Below are positions 23,365-33,600 of a stretch of DNA of 64,000 nt, piece by piece; within the stretch, counting starts at the first letter, position 1, and the number at the start of each line of letters is the position of its first letter. Source of the stretch: Bacteroidota bacterium. GTDB lineage: Bacteria; Bacteroidota; Bacteroidia; Flavobacteriales; Flavobacteriaceae. A program made the translations under genes and the position numbers. The notes under the pieces were generated by a model. That model worked only from the letters and a program-made list of their open reading frames with translations. It did no database searches and had not been told where the DNA came from. The DNA lies in contig JAHJTN010000001.1 of the NCBI GenBank assembly GCA_018829465.1, positions 108,223 to 172,222 on the forward strand. The letters are read 5' to 3'.

Positions 23365-25547
23365 TTGGCTACTTCGCTGATAAATTTTATTCTGTAGAGT
23401 CTTAATTCTTCTTCATCGTAGTCGCCGTTGAACTCGCTGAGTGCTGACTCTATATCATCTGTTTCAGATTCCATAAAGTATTCGTGCAGTTCTTCTTGTT
23501 GGTCTTCATCCAGCAATTCGTCGAGCCAGTAATCTATTTTGATTTTGGTGCCCATATACACAATTTGCTCCAACTCTTTTATAAAATCGTTCATGGCAAG
23601 TCCTTTGGCTGAGGCTATATCTTCCAAAGGCAATTTTCGGTCTATATTTTGAATGATGTAAAGTTTGAGAGAAGAATTTGCTCCTGTGGTTTTCACGACC
23701 AAATCATCCGGGCGTGTGATGTCGTTTTCTTCTACATATTTAGCAATCAGCGCAACAAAATCCTTCCCGAATTTCTTTGCTTTGCTCTCGCCCACACCAT
23801 GAACGTTGCTCAATTCTTCCAGCGTAATGGGATATTTCAATGTCATATCTTCCAAAGAAGGATCTTGAAAAACGGCATAGGGCGGAACGCCTAATTTTTT
23901 GGCAACTTGCTTTCGCAAATCTTTCAAAATGCGCATAAGAACCTCGTCTGTGACTGCGCCACCTTTGGCCGCCGCAACGATATTGTCATCATTTTCATCG
24001 CTGTACACATGGTCTTCTGCCATCATAAAAACAGTGGGGTTTTGCAGAAACAAACGCCCTGCGTCGGTGATTTTTATGACGCCGTAGGTTTCGATGTCTT
24101 TTTTGAGCAATTTATCTACCAACAATTGCCTGATTAATGCCATCCAAAAACGGTCGTCTTGAAAACTTCCTTTGCCAAAAACGGGCAGTGCATCTGTTTT
24201 GTGAGACTTAATGAGTGCATTAATCTTTCCGAGCAACACCCAAACCAAGTCTTTGGCTTTGTATTTTTCTTTGGTTTTGACAACCGCTTCCAAAACCAAC
24301 TTGGCCTCTTTGGTTGCCTCAAATTTTTTCTTGGGATGCCTTACGTTGTCATCCATATCGGCACCTTCGCCGTTTTCGCCGTCAAAGTCTTCGCCAAAAT
24401 AATGCAAGATAAATTTTCGCCTCGATATTGAGGTTTCGGCGTAGGCGACCATCTCCTGCAAGAGTGCCATCCCTATTTCCTGTTCGGCTACGGGTTTGCC
24501 CGACATGAATTTTTCAAGTTTTTCTATGTCTTTATAAGAGTAGAATGCCAAACAATGCCCTTCGCCGCCGTCGCGACCGGCACGACCGGTTTCTTGGTAG
24601 TAACTTTCTATACTTTTAGGAATGTCGTAGTGGATGACAAACCGCACATCCGGTTTGTCGATTCCCATGCCAAATGCGATGGTGGCGACCACTACATCGG
24701 TATCTTCCATAAGAAACATATCTTGGTGTTTGCTTCGGGTTTTGGCATCGAGTCCGGCGTGATAAGGGATTGCTGAAATACCATTTACTTGAAGCATCTG
24801 AGCCATTTCTTCTACTTTTTTACGGCTCAGGCAATAGACAATGCCCGACTTGCCTAAATTCTGCTTGATAAAACGAATGACATCGGCATCTACATTTTTG
24901 GTTTTGGGACGTACTTCGTAGTAGAGATTGGGGCGGTTAAAAGAGGCTTTAAAAGTGGTTGCTTCAGTAATGCCCAAGTTTTTGAGGATGTCTTCCTGCA
25001 CTTTGGGTGTAGCCGTAGCGGTGAGCCCGACTATCGGCACATCACTGATACGCTGTATGATGTTTTTTAAGTTTCTGTATTCAGGCCTGAAATCGTGACC
25101 CCACTCAGATATACAATGGGCTTCGTCAATTGCCACAAAAGATATTTTGACGGTGTTGAGGAAATCTACGTATTCTTCCTTGGTCAGCGATTCGGGTGCT
25201 ACGTACAGAAGTTTGGTAATACCATTTGTAATATCACTTTTCACGCGGTTGATTTCCGTTTTGTTGAGCGAAGAATTCAACACATGGGCAACGCCTTCAT
25301 GTTCAGATATACCTCTGATGGCATCTACCTGATTTTTCATCAGTGCAATAAGCGGTGAAACAATTATGGCTGTTCCTTCCTGAATTAATGCCGGCAATTG
25401 GTAGCAAAGCGACTTTCCTCCGCCGGTGGGCATAATGACGAAAGTATTCTTTTTTGAAAGGATATTTTCTATAACATCTTTTTGTAGTCCTTTAAACTGA
25501 CTGAATCCAAAATACTTTTTAAGCTCTTTGTGCAAATCTATTTTCAT
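23361..25547 (-). CDS. recQ: ATP-dependent DNA helicase RecQ
   Basis: A 728-residue RecQ, longer than the E. coli enzyme (609). The helicase core has FVIMPTGGGKSLCYQLPA (Walker A), VAIDEAHCISEWGHDFRPEY (DEAH box) and QETGRAGRDGGEG (motif VI). An RQC winged-helix region follows and an HRDC domain (TLEELSNVHGVGESKAKKF) lies near residue 590. The zinc-binding part of RQC is altered: where the family has a Cys ladder around RRxxLLxYFGE, this protein reads SRRKFILHYFGEDFDG followed by an acidic loop and no cysteines. The C terminus is acidic. I start it at MKIDLHKELKKYFGF (25545-25547) rather than 25571. Confidence 0.95.
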   Translation of the reverse strand: MKIDLHKELKKYFGFSQFKGLQKDVIENILSKKNTFVIMPTGGGKSLCYQLPALIQEGTAIIVSPLIALMKNQVDAIRGISEHEGVAHVLNSSLNKTEINRVKSDITNGITKLLYVAPESLTKEEYVDFLNTVKISFVAIDEAHCISEWGHDFRPEYRNLKNIIQRISDVPIVGLTATATPKVQEDILKNLGITEATTFKASFNRPNLYYEVRPKTKNVDADVIRFIKQNLGKSGIVYCLSRKKVEEMAQMLQVNGISAIPYHAGLDAKTRSKHQDMFLMEDTDVVVATIAFGMGIDKPDVRFVIHYDIPKSIESYYQETGRAGRDGGEGHCLAFYSYKDIEKLEKFMSGKPVAEQEIGMALLQEMVAYAETSISRRKFILHYFGEDFDGENGEGADMDDNVRHPKKKFEATKEAKLVLEAVVKTKEKYKAKDLVWVLLGKINALIKSHKTDALPVFGKGSFQDDRFWMALIRQLLVDKLLKKDIETYGVIKITDAGRLFLQNPTVFMMAEDHVYSDENDDNIVAAAKGGAVTDEVLMRILKDLRKQVAKKLGVPPYAVFQDPSLEDMTLKYPITLEELSNVHGVGESKAKKFGKDFVALIAKYVEENDITRPDDLVVKTTGANSSLKLYIIQNIDRKLPLEDIASAKGLAMNDFIKELEQIVYMGTKIKIDYWLDELLDEDQQEELHEYFMESETDDIESALSEFNGDYDEEELRLYRIKFISEVAN

Positions 25548-25577
25548 TGTATAATCACCATTTAGAACCAAATTTGA

Positions 25578-25585
25578 TACTTTTG
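25578..25585 (+). promoter_or_regulatory. Possible -7 box upstream of tatC
   Basis: TACTTTTG fits TAnnTTTG on the plus strand. If used it would give a leader of about 280 nt containing leader element copy D. No TTG at proper spacing was found. Confidence 0.3.
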
Positions 25586-25777
25586 TGCATTATAAAGATA
25601 GTATAAACATTCATTTTCAAAAACATTTTTCAAAAAATATATAATAATGGCCTTATACCCCTTGCCATTTCGGTTTTTTTCTCAACTAAAAATCATTTTC
25701 TTTTCTGAGCAAACCTTAAATTTCTTGAGATGATGACATGTCTATTTACAAATTTATCAAACCATAAATATTAACAG

Positions 25778-25869
25778 ATGAAACGCCCTTGTAAAATTAT
25801 TGACACACAGGAGTATGATTATCCTAGGGCGTTCCATCTGACCGATAAAAACAAATAAATTATAAACAC
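25778..25869 (+). repeat. Start-codon-associated leader element, copy D (tatC), short form
   Basis: Begins ATGAAACGCCC and ends exactly at the tatC ATG. The closing stem pairs GAAACGCCC (25780-25788) with GGGCGTTCC (25827-25835). No extra hairpin: the stem arm is followed by ATCTGACCGATAAAAACAAA. It is the only copy on the plus strand, and its gene is also on the plus strand. Confidence 0.85.
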
Positions 25870-26691
25870 ATGAAAAAGCCGGTTGAGGAAATGTCTTTTT
25901 TGGATCATTTAGAAGATTTGCGTTGGCATTTAATTCGAATGACAGTGGCTGTAATGCTTTGTGGTGCTGTCGCTTTTTTGATGAAAAGTTTCATATTTGA
26001 TGTGGTACTTTTTGGTCCGAGAAACACTGATTTTTACACCTATAAAATTTTGTGTGAGTTTTCTCAACGTTTTGGGTTGGATGAAAGTTTTTGTATTAAA
26101 GAATTGCCTTTCAGAATTCAAAGCCGGCAAATGTCGGGGCAGTTTTCAGCGCACATTTGGACATCGATAACGGCCGGTTTTATATTGGCATTTCCGTTTT
26201 TGCTTTACGAGGTTTGGAAATTTATAAGTCCGGCTCTATATGATAATGAAAGAAAGTATGCACGTGCCTTTATTATTGTCTCTTCCTTCTTGTTTTTTGT
26301 GGGTGTTTTGTTTGGTTATTACGTAATCACACCGCTTTCGATAAACTTTTTGGGTACCTACACCGTGAGTGATCAGGTTTTTAACGACATCGATTTAAAC
26401 TCCTATATCGGGCTGCTTCGGGCATCGGTGATCGCTTCAGGACTGATTTTTGAACTTCCGGTAATTATCTATTTTTTGACCAAATTGGGCTTAGTCACAC
26501 CCGAATTTTTAAGAAAATACCGCAAGTTTTCGCTTATCATTATCCTGACACTTTCTGCCATCATTACACCACCGGATATTGCAAGCCAAGTAATTGTGTC
26601 TATTCCTATATTGATTTTATACGAAATCAGTATTTATATTTCTAAATTTGTCATCAAACGAGAAAAGAAAAAAGAAAAATCAAATGTCTGA
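25870..26691 (+). CDS. tatC: Sec-independent protein translocase TatC
   Basis: A 273-residue integral membrane protein with six predicted transmembrane helices; it recognises twin-arginine signal peptides. The N-terminal EEMSFLDHLEDLRWHLIR is the TatC signature for signal binding, and SAHIWTSITAGFILAFPFLL plus FELPVIIYFLTKLGLV match later helices. It is preceded by leader element copy D and overlaps the next gene by 8 bp. It would export the molybdopterin oxidoreductase encoded at 10324-12576. TatA is not in the window. Confidence 0.96.
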   Translation: MKKPVEEMSFLDHLEDLRWHLIRMTVAVMLCGAVAFLMKSFIFDVVLFGPRNTDFYTYKILCEFSQRFGLDESFCIKELPFRIQSRQMSGQFSAHIWTSITAGFILAFPFLLYEVWKFISPALYDNERKYARAFIIVSSFLFFVGVLFGYYVITPLSINFLGTYTVSDQVFNDIDLNSYIGLLRASVIASGLIFELPVIIYFLTKLGLVTPEFLRKYRKFSLIIILTLSAIITPPDIASQVIVSIPILILYEISIYISKFVIKREKKKEKSNV

Positions 26692-27043
26692 TATGCTCCA
26701 CGAATACCGCACTTATCGCAGCGCGATGAATCAAAAACTACTGCAAGATGACAACAAAATCATCAAGCGTATTTTTAACCTCGACACCAACGCCTATACT
26801 GTCGGCGCTTTGGACGTAAAAACAAAAGAACTCTTGGGTTTGGTCGCTTCGGCTGTGCTTCGGTGCGATGACTGTGTTCGGTATCATCTGGAAACTGCCC
26901 ACAAAAACGGTGCTTCTAAAGCAGAAGTCATGGAAACACTGTCGATTGCTACTTTGGTAGGCGGCACCATCGTCATTCCACACCTACGGCGAGCGTATGA
27001 ATTTTGGGAAGCACTGGAAAACGAAAAAGCATCGGGCCTGTAA
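26684..27043 (+). CDS. Carboxymuconolactone decarboxylase / AhpD-like protein
   Basis: A 119-residue all-helical protein of the CMD/AhpD family. The active-site-like motif RCDDCVRYHLETAHKNGAS has the CxxC and downstream His of AhpD-type redox proteins, and EVMETLSIATLVGGTIVIPH follows as usual. I use the ATG at 26684 (MSDMLHEYR), which overlaps the tatC stop in ATGTCTGA, over the earlier ATG at 26648. It sits between tatC and lptB, an order common in flavobacteria. The true substrate is unknown; a role in peroxide or thiol redox handling is likely. Confidence 0.88.
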   Translation: MSDMLHEYRTYRSAMNQKLLQDDNKIIKRIFNLDTNAYTVGALDVKTKELLGLVASAVLRCDDCVRYHLETAHKNGASKAEVMETLSIATLVGGTIVIPHLRRAYEFWEALENEKASGL

Positions 27044-27097
27044 AGCTAAAAAATGACTTAAAATAAAACCTGAGTGTTCTCACAAAAAGTACAACGA

Positions 27098-27838
27098 ATG
27101 AAACTGATTGCTGAAAATTTGGTAAAAGCCTACAAAGGCAAAAAAGTGGTGAAGGGTGTTTCGCTAGAAGTTAACCAAGGTGAAATTATTGGTTTGTTGG
27201 GACCTAATGGTGCAGGAAAAACCACTTCTTTTTATATGATCGTGGGACTGATCAAACCCAATGAAGGCCAAATCTTTCTAGACAACACCAACATCACAGA
27301 TTACCCTATGTACAAACGCGCCCAAAACGGCATTGGCTATCTGGCGCAGGAGGCGTCCGTTTTCAGAAAGCTCAGCGTGGAAGACAACATCCGCAGTGTG
27401 TTGGAACTCACCAAAAAACCAAAAGCCGAACAAGACGAAAAAGTAGAACTGCTCATTGAGGAGTTTGGCTTAGGGCACATCCGTAAAAACCGCGGCGATT
27501 TACTCTCTGGTGGCGAAAGACGCAGAACAGAAATTGCGCGTGCACTGGCCACTGATCCTAAGTTTATTTTGCTCGACGAACCTTTTGCCGGTGTAGATCC
27601 GGTGGCTGTAGAAGACATCCAACGAATTATTGCCAGGCTTAAAAATAAAAATATCGGTATCCTGATTACGGACCACAATGTTCAAGAAACGCTAGCAATT
27701 ACCGACAGGACGTATCTGATGTTTGAAGGCGGGATTCTAAAAGCGGGGATTCCGGAAGAACTCGCCGCAGACGAAATGGTGAGAAAAGTGTATTTGGGAC
27801 AGAATTTTGAACTTCGCAAAAAGAAGTTAAGTTTTTAA
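27098..27838 (+). CDS. lptB: LPS export ABC transporter ATPase LptB
   Basis: A 246-residue ATPase that powers lipopolysaccharide extraction from the inner membrane. It has Walker A ([19 protein letters not shown]), the Q-loop, signature [16 protein letters not shown] and Walker [20 protein letters not shown] followed by the switch His in [12 protein letters not shown], closely matching LptB rather than other ABC ATPases. I start at [15 protein letters not shown] (27098) rather than 27074, whose extra eight residues are non-conserved. The partner LptF/G-type permease is encoded at 52270-53745. Confidence 0.94.
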   Translation: MKLIAENLVKAYKGKKVVKGVSLEVNQGEIIGLLGPNGAGKTTSFYMIVGLIKPNEGQIFLDNTNITDYPMYKRAQNGIGYLAQEASVFRKLSVEDNIRSVLELTKKPKAEQDEKVELLIEEFGLGHIRKNRGDLLSGGERRRTEIARALATDPKFILLDEPFAGVDPVAVEDIQRIIARLKNKNIGILITDHNVQETLAITDRTYLMFEGGILKAGIPEELAADEMVRKVYLGQNFELRKKKLSF

Positions 27839-27850
27839 AAAATCTGTCTT

Positions 27851-27932
27851 GCTGAACTTGGTTCAGCATCTACACAATGGAATGTCACCCCGAGCGCAGT
27901 CGAGGGGCAAGACCCTGAAACAAGTTCAGGGT
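27851..27932. repeat. Cluster of three intergenic palindromes
   Basis: Between convergent lptB and uvrB lie GCTGAAC-TTG-GTTCAGC (27851-27867), a CCCC/GGGG stem around GAGCGCAGTCGA (27888-27907) and ACCCTGAA/TTCAGGGT (27912-27932). The middle one shares GAGCGCAGTCGA with the extra hairpin of the long leader elements. They probably act as bidirectional transcription ends or are mobile palindromic repeats. Confidence 0.65.
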
Positions 27933-28110
27933 GAAAGTTGAGGGTGTTGTTGGATGACCGTAAATACAGGTTGTGTTTTTGAGGGTTGCTTTCTCCATTT
28001 TCAATATTTGATTTTTCTCGGCGAAACAATCCCTACCTAACAAGTGTACATCGAAAACAATTTGGTCGCTATCGATACAAAGCAAAAAAGCGGATGCATT
28101 GATTTAAAAT

Positions 28111-30108
28111 TTAAGCACTTACCTTTCCCAACATGTCATGCAGCAGTTTTATTTCGTCACGGAATTTGGCCGCCTGTAAAAAATCTAATTCTTTGGCTGC
28201 TTTTTCCATATTTTTCCGGACTTCTCTCACTCTTTTTTCCAATTCTTCCTTACTGAGATAAGCCACGGCTTTTTCCGCTGCCAAATGGACTTCATTTTCC
28301 CGATGATACGCTTTGTTACTGGCCAACGCATTGTGAAACTGCTTCTGAATGGCAGTAGGCGTGATGTTGTTTTCCACGTTATACGCCATTTGTTTCATCC
28401 TTCTGTATTGGGTTTCATCGATGGTTTTCTGCATGCTATTGGTGATTTTGTCGGCATACATGATGGCTTTTCCGCTAACGTGGCGCGCTGCGCGACCAAT
28501 GGTTTGCGTCAAGGAACGATGGCTCCGCAGAAAGCCCTCTTTGTCGGCATCTAAAATAGCAACTAGGGAAACTTCGGGCAAATCGAGACCCTCGCGCAAA
28601 AGATTGACCCCGACGAGTACATCAAACAGACCGCGCCTCAAATCTTCCATAATCTGCACGCGTTCCAAGGTATCCACATCCGAGTGTATGTACCGACAGC
28701 GAACCTGCACACGCGTCAGGTATTTTGTCAATTCTTCAGCCATCCGCTTGGTAAGTGTTGTAACCAAAACACGCTCGTCTTTTTCAACCCTCAGGTGTAT
28801 TTCTTCCAGCAAATCATCAATTTGATTGAGGCTAGGCCTGACTTCAATTTCAGGATCGAGCAAGCCGGTTGGGCGGATAACTTGCTCCACGTAAACGCCG
28901 CCACATTTTTGCAATTCATAATCTGCCGGTGTAGCACTTACATACAAAACTTGGTTTTGCAAGGTTTCAAATTCCTCGTATTTCAAAGGCCTGTTGTCCA
29001 TCGCGGCCGGGAGCCTGAATCCGTATTCTACCAGCGTTTCTTTTCTGGATCTGTCACCGCCGTACATGGCGTGAACCTGCGGCAAGGTGACATGGCTTTC
29101 GTCTATCACCATCAGAAAATCTTGCGGAAAATAATCTAACAAGCAGAATGGCCTTGTACCTGGCGCGCGACCATCAAGATAGCGTGAATAATTTTCTATA
29201 CCCGAACAATAACCCAGTTCGCGTATCATCTCCAAATCAAAATTGGTGCGTTCCTCCAACCTTTTGGCTTCCAAATGCTTGCCAATTTCTTTAAAATAAG
29301 ATACTTGCCTCACCAAATCGTCCTGTATGTCTCGGATGGCTTGTTGCAAAATATCAGGTGAAGTCACAAAAATATTGGCAGGATAAATAAGTAGTGTATC
29401 AAATCGATCTAAAACCGAATTGTTTTTTGGATCAAAGGCTTCGATTTCTTCAATTTCATCGCCAAAAAAATGAACTCTGTAAGCGTGGTCTGCATAGCCG
29501 GGATAGACATCGACGGTGTCGCCTTTGATTCTGAAATTTCCATTGGTAAATTCGGCTTCCGTACGGGCATACAGGCTCTGTACCAATTGGTGTAGAAACT
29601 TGGTACGAGAGATGATTTGGCCTTGCTGTATTTCGATGACGTTTTTCTTGAATTCGGTAGGATTTCCGATGCCGTATAAGCAAGATACGGAAGCCACCAC
29701 TAAGACATCACGCCTACCCGACAGTAGCGATGAAGTGGTGCTAAGCCTTAGTTTTTCGATTTCATCATTGACTGACAAATCCTTTTCTATATACGTGCCG
29801 GTGGTGGGAATGTAGGCTTCGGGTTGGTAGTAATCATAATAAGACACAAAATATTCCACTGCATTGTTGGGAAAAAACTGTTTGAATTCTGAGTACAATT
29901 GGGCCGCCAAAGTTTTATTGTGCGCCAAAACTAATGTGGGCCTTTGCACCTGCTCAATGACATTGGCCACGGTAAAAGTTTTACCTGAGCCGGTAACACC
30001 CAGCAAAATCTGGTGGGATTCGCCAGTTTTTATGGCATCCGATATTTTTTTGATGGCGGCCGGTTGGTCGCCTGTCGGTTCAAAAACAGACTGCACTTCA
30101 AATTTCAT
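28111..30108 (-). CDS. uvrB: Excinuclease ABC subunit B
   Basis: A 665-residue UvrB, the damage-verifying helicase-like subunit of nucleotide excision repair. It has Walker A LLGVTGSGKTFTVANVI, the beta-hairpin region YYDYYQPEAYIPTTGTYIEK, DESHVTLPQVHAMYGGDRSR, motif VI QTIGRAARH, and the C-terminal UVR motif (AAKELDFLQAAKFRDEIKLL) that binds UvrC. The length is standard. The gene is alone, convergent with lptB; the 240 bp upstream shows no clear promoter. Confidence 0.97.
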   Translation of the reverse strand: MKFEVQSVFEPTGDQPAAIKKISDAIKTGESHQILLGVTGSGKTFTVANVIEQVQRPTLVLAHNKTLAAQLYSEFKQFFPNNAVEYFVSYYDYYQPEAYIPTTGTYIEKDLSVNDEIEKLRLSTTSSLLSGRRDVLVVASVSCLYGIGNPTEFKKNVIEIQQGQIISRTKFLHQLVQSLYARTEAEFTNGNFRIKGDTVDVYPGYADHAYRVHFFGDEIEEIEAFDPKNNSVLDRFDTLLIYPANIFVTSPDILQQAIRDIQDDLVRQVSYFKEIGKHLEAKRLEERTNFDLEMIRELGYCSGIENYSRYLDGRAPGTRPFCLLDYFPQDFLMVIDESHVTLPQVHAMYGGDRSRKETLVEYGFRLPAAMDNRPLKYEEFETLQNQVLYVSATPADYELQKCGGVYVEQVIRPTGLLDPEIEVRPSLNQIDDLLEEIHLRVEKDERVLVTTLTKRMAEELTKYLTRVQVRCRYIHSDVDTLERVQIMEDLRRGLFDVLVGVNLLREGLDLPEVSLVAILDADKEGFLRSHRSLTQTIGRAARHVSGKAIMYADKITNSMQKTIDETQYRRMKQMAYNVENNITPTAIQKQFHNALASNKAYHRENEVHLAAEKAVAYLSKEELEKRVREVRKNMEKAAKELDFLQAAKFRDEIKLLHDMLGKVSA

Positions 30109-30351
30109 CTGCTTCTCATTATATTTTCGACTTTGCTCAATACAAGTGCATCTTAGGGTTATACGCTTTGGATTTGGCTCTTTGGGACGGACGCAAGGCT
30201 CGGTTTTGCTTCATCCGATGGATTGTCCGGCACCATAAATGATGTTTTGGTAATGTTTCACAACCATTTGTCAAAATCGCCGTCTATTTAGAGGTTCATT
30301 TTTTCAAGTACTTCTCTAAAAATCTTCATCCTACCATTGACATCCCAAAAC

Positions 30352-30591
30352 TTACAGATTTTTATGCGTTCCGTCGCAAAAAGGTGTTTTTCCACTTACT
30401 TTGCAACCACACCAAGCCACACGTTTGGCTTCTGTGATTTCTTCTTTTACGGGTATAAAATCGGTGCCCTTGTGCGAACCATCACAATAGGGTTGGTTTT
30501 TGCTATCTCCACAAGCACACCAAAAATAAGTACCGGGTTCAACTTCTAAAACATAAGGTGCTTTTTGCGCTATTGTAGGCTTCTTCTCCAT
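30352..30591 (-). CDS. Tandem CDGSH iron-sulfur domain protein
   Basis: A 79-residue protein with two CDGSH [2Fe-2S] motifs: CACGDSKNQPYCDGSH (about residues 25-40) and CGCKVSGKTPFCDGTH (about 61-76), both of the form CxCxxSxxxPxCDG(S/T)H with three Cys and one His ligands. Bacterial tandem CDGSH proteins (mitoNEET-related type) bind two redox-active clusters of unknown cellular role, possibly iron-sulfur transfer or redox sensing. The gene stands alone between uvrB and tamB. The identity of the domain is certain; the function is not. Confidence 0.93.
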   Translation of the reverse strand: MEKKPTIAQKAPYVLEVEPGTYFWCACGDSKNQPYCDGSHKGTDFIPVKEEITEAKRVAWCGCKVSGKTPFCDGTHKNL

Positions 30592-30643
30592 AATACGTAA
30601 GTGTTTAAAGTTTATTTTTAAATATTCATTGCCCTAAATGTAC

Positions 30644-33600
30644 TCAATTATTTTTAAACTCTATAAAGCCGGGCAACGGACTTTCCGGTTTGGCAGTTTG
30701 CTTGGGCAACTCAATAATTTGCTTTTCTTTTTTCGATTTAAAAATACGCTGCATCAAATCTTTAAAAGTTTCAAAATCAACCTGATATGAAAGTCCAACA
30801 CCTTGTGTATACCCTTCTTGTTCGCCGATAAATTGTACTTGTGTTTGCCTGTTAAACACCTTGGCCCTGAGCGTGCCGTTTTCATTGAGCAGAAACTCGA
30901 CCTCCACATCGCCCACCACTACCGATTCCGAAACACCACCTGTAGGCACACCCACTTTTCCGTTGATGAGCACACGGTCGCTGAGTTGGGTTTCAAAAGC
31001 GACACCTACCCTGCCCTCGGCCTCGTAGTCAGGTGTTCTGTCAGCCTGAACGTAGTCTATGCCGAGGTTGAATTTGTTGTTGTCGTCTTGAAACAAATCG
31101 TTGACAATGTTTGAGGCACTTTCGGAAAACAGATTGGCACCTGCCTGACCAAAAGTGCTGCTATTGTTGAAAAAAGTACCGGCCGAGATGAGCGACAAGG
31201 CTTGGGTTTGTCGTTGTTCATCGTCATCGAGTCTAAACTGTATTTCCGATTTTACCTGAGCGGTGGCGTTGGGAAAATCTATAGTAAAATCCAACTCCGG
31301 TTGCGTGAGATTTCCGAGTATGGAAATATACACAAAAGTGGGTATTTTTCGGGTAACGGTCTGCGACTCCAACAATATTGATGGATTGGATTCCGTTTTG
31401 TAAACCGCTTGGATGTTGACCTGTGCCTGCATGGGGTCTCCGTCCCAAGTGATGGTACCACCCCGGATAACCTCAAATTTTTTATCGATGATGCCCTTGT
31501 ATTTAAAACCGTAGTTTCCGTTCATGGCAATAAAGTCGCCCCACATATTAAATTTGCCGTTGGTATTGATTTCAATCAGCAAATTGCCCACACCGTTTCC
31601 CCTTAGCGAACTGCCGTTTTCTTTGTCTATCTGTACTTCGATAAGTGCTTCTTGTGTCACATCTAAATCAAAATTAAGGCTCAGGCCTTTGATTTCATCA
31701 AAAGACGAGGAAAGTCCTTGTCCGCGGAGGAGTTTTTCCTCGGGCGTGATAAATCGAATAAATGAACTGTCGCCTACTGTAGCCGCATCACTGATTGGAA
31801 TCACAAAATTGGTTCCTCTTTGGGTTTGCGCTTGCACGTCTATTACCAAATTGTCTAGTGGTCCGTACAACTGCGCATTGCCACTTATAAAGCCGGTTCC
31901 GTAATAAAGCGAAACAATATCCTCTTGGGTGTCTAGCACCAACAACCTTTCGGTGTTCAGGTTCATATCCATACGCCAATCTACAAAGTTGTCGTGTGAA
32001 ATGCTTCCGTTGAGCAAAGCAGCCGTTTTGTATTTTACATCGGTTACCCTCCATGCATCAAATAGCATTTGTCTATCGCTGAGTCTTACCGTGGCTGATT
32101 TTGGAAAATCTAAATCCACGTTTAGGTAAGGAATTCTCATGCCGGAATTGTTAAGGGTGAGACTGCCTGTCCAACTTGGGTTTTTGAGTGCCCCTGTTAG
32201 AACGGCATTTCCTGAAATGTTTCCTCTAATTCGATCGATGGCTGTGCCGCCAAGTGGTGAAAACCCTTTTACATCGAGATTATTTAGTGCCACATCTATA
32301 TTGAGGGTGGTGTTTTCGTTTCCGACAAATATTTTCCCTTCCGCAGACAGTGACTCAAATTTGTTGTTTTTTCGAAGACTGGCATCTACGTCAAATTCGG
32401 ATAGGTTATCGCTGCCGATGACGTCCAACCGCAGATCTCCCATAAGTATCTTGTTGATTTCAAAATCATCTATCGTCAAAAACGAAGTCGGAAAATATTC
32501 ATTTTCACTCTGTAGCAACAAAATATTGCCATTGACAAGCCCATCCAAGCGAAGGCTGTCTATATCGGGTGTAACTTTTTCTAGGTGAACGTTTTTGAAG
32601 CTGAATTTTAAATCTTTGTAACTTGAATCGCGGGCAACACCATTGAGCCCGATTTCTTCGTTCTGATGTTTGGCTACAATCTGATTGATGGAAAAGTTCT
32701 TGAAACCTTCGTCAAAAACCAGATAGTTTCGGTTGTTATTTTCTTTGTTGATGCTCCACGTGCTGCCTTTAAAAGTGAGGTCCGATTTTTTAAAACCAAC
32801 CACAGATCGGTTATCTTTATTGATGGTGTGATAAAAGTTAAGTTCAAAACGGTCGTTGGCTTTCTTGCCCCCGTCAAATTCGGATCGAAAGAAAAGCGTG
32901 TCTCGCGCATTGATGTTGACCATGCTGAAGCTTTGGATATCATAGTATTTTGAATGTATTTGAGATGCTTCGATGTAGGCGTTAAACAGCGGATTTTGGT
33001 TGTCGAAAGTGAGTGTGAAATCTTTAATTTCATTGTCGTAAATAACAATATTGGACGAATCGAAACTAAATTCAAATTGGTTGGTATTGCCATCCAACCT
33101 GCCTTTTATTTGAGTGCCCGCACCCAAAACAATTCCGGGAAAAAAAGCATCGAGCAGTTTGTTGTACACATCAAACTTAAAATCGGCATACTGCCCGGGG
33201 GAAACTTCTTGCGGAACGTAGTTGGTGTAAATACTGCCCAACGCATTGTTTACAAGACTTCCTATTTCCTCAATTTTGAAAAAACCGCTGACTTCTCCGT
33301 CTATGATGTCTTTCGAATTGATACTGATGAGGTGTTCTTTATCTCTAAAATCGGATCGGATGGTAAAATCATCAAAGTAGTATTCTTCCCGAACATTTCC
33401 GTAGGTCGTATTGGTAAATTGAATATATCCGACAAAATCGTTGAGTTCAGTTCCACTGAAATTGACGTCCACATTACCCGAAAAAACCGAAAGTTTGTCT
33501 TGGGTGTACAAATTGGTATCGTAGAGGTTGGCAAATGGGATTTTTGCATTCAGCTCAAATCTCTTTGTTGCTTGTGAAAAATCGGCCAAACCCTTGGCTT

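Noticed and set aside
25778..25869. Known riboswitch class upstream of tatC
   Set aside because: The genes sharing the element (moaC, thrC, tatC, lolA) have no common metabolite, and the structure matches no riboswitch that I know.
28684..29139. 151-residue plus-strand ORF inside uvrB
   Set aside because: Antisense shadow of a conserved gene; no supporting signals.
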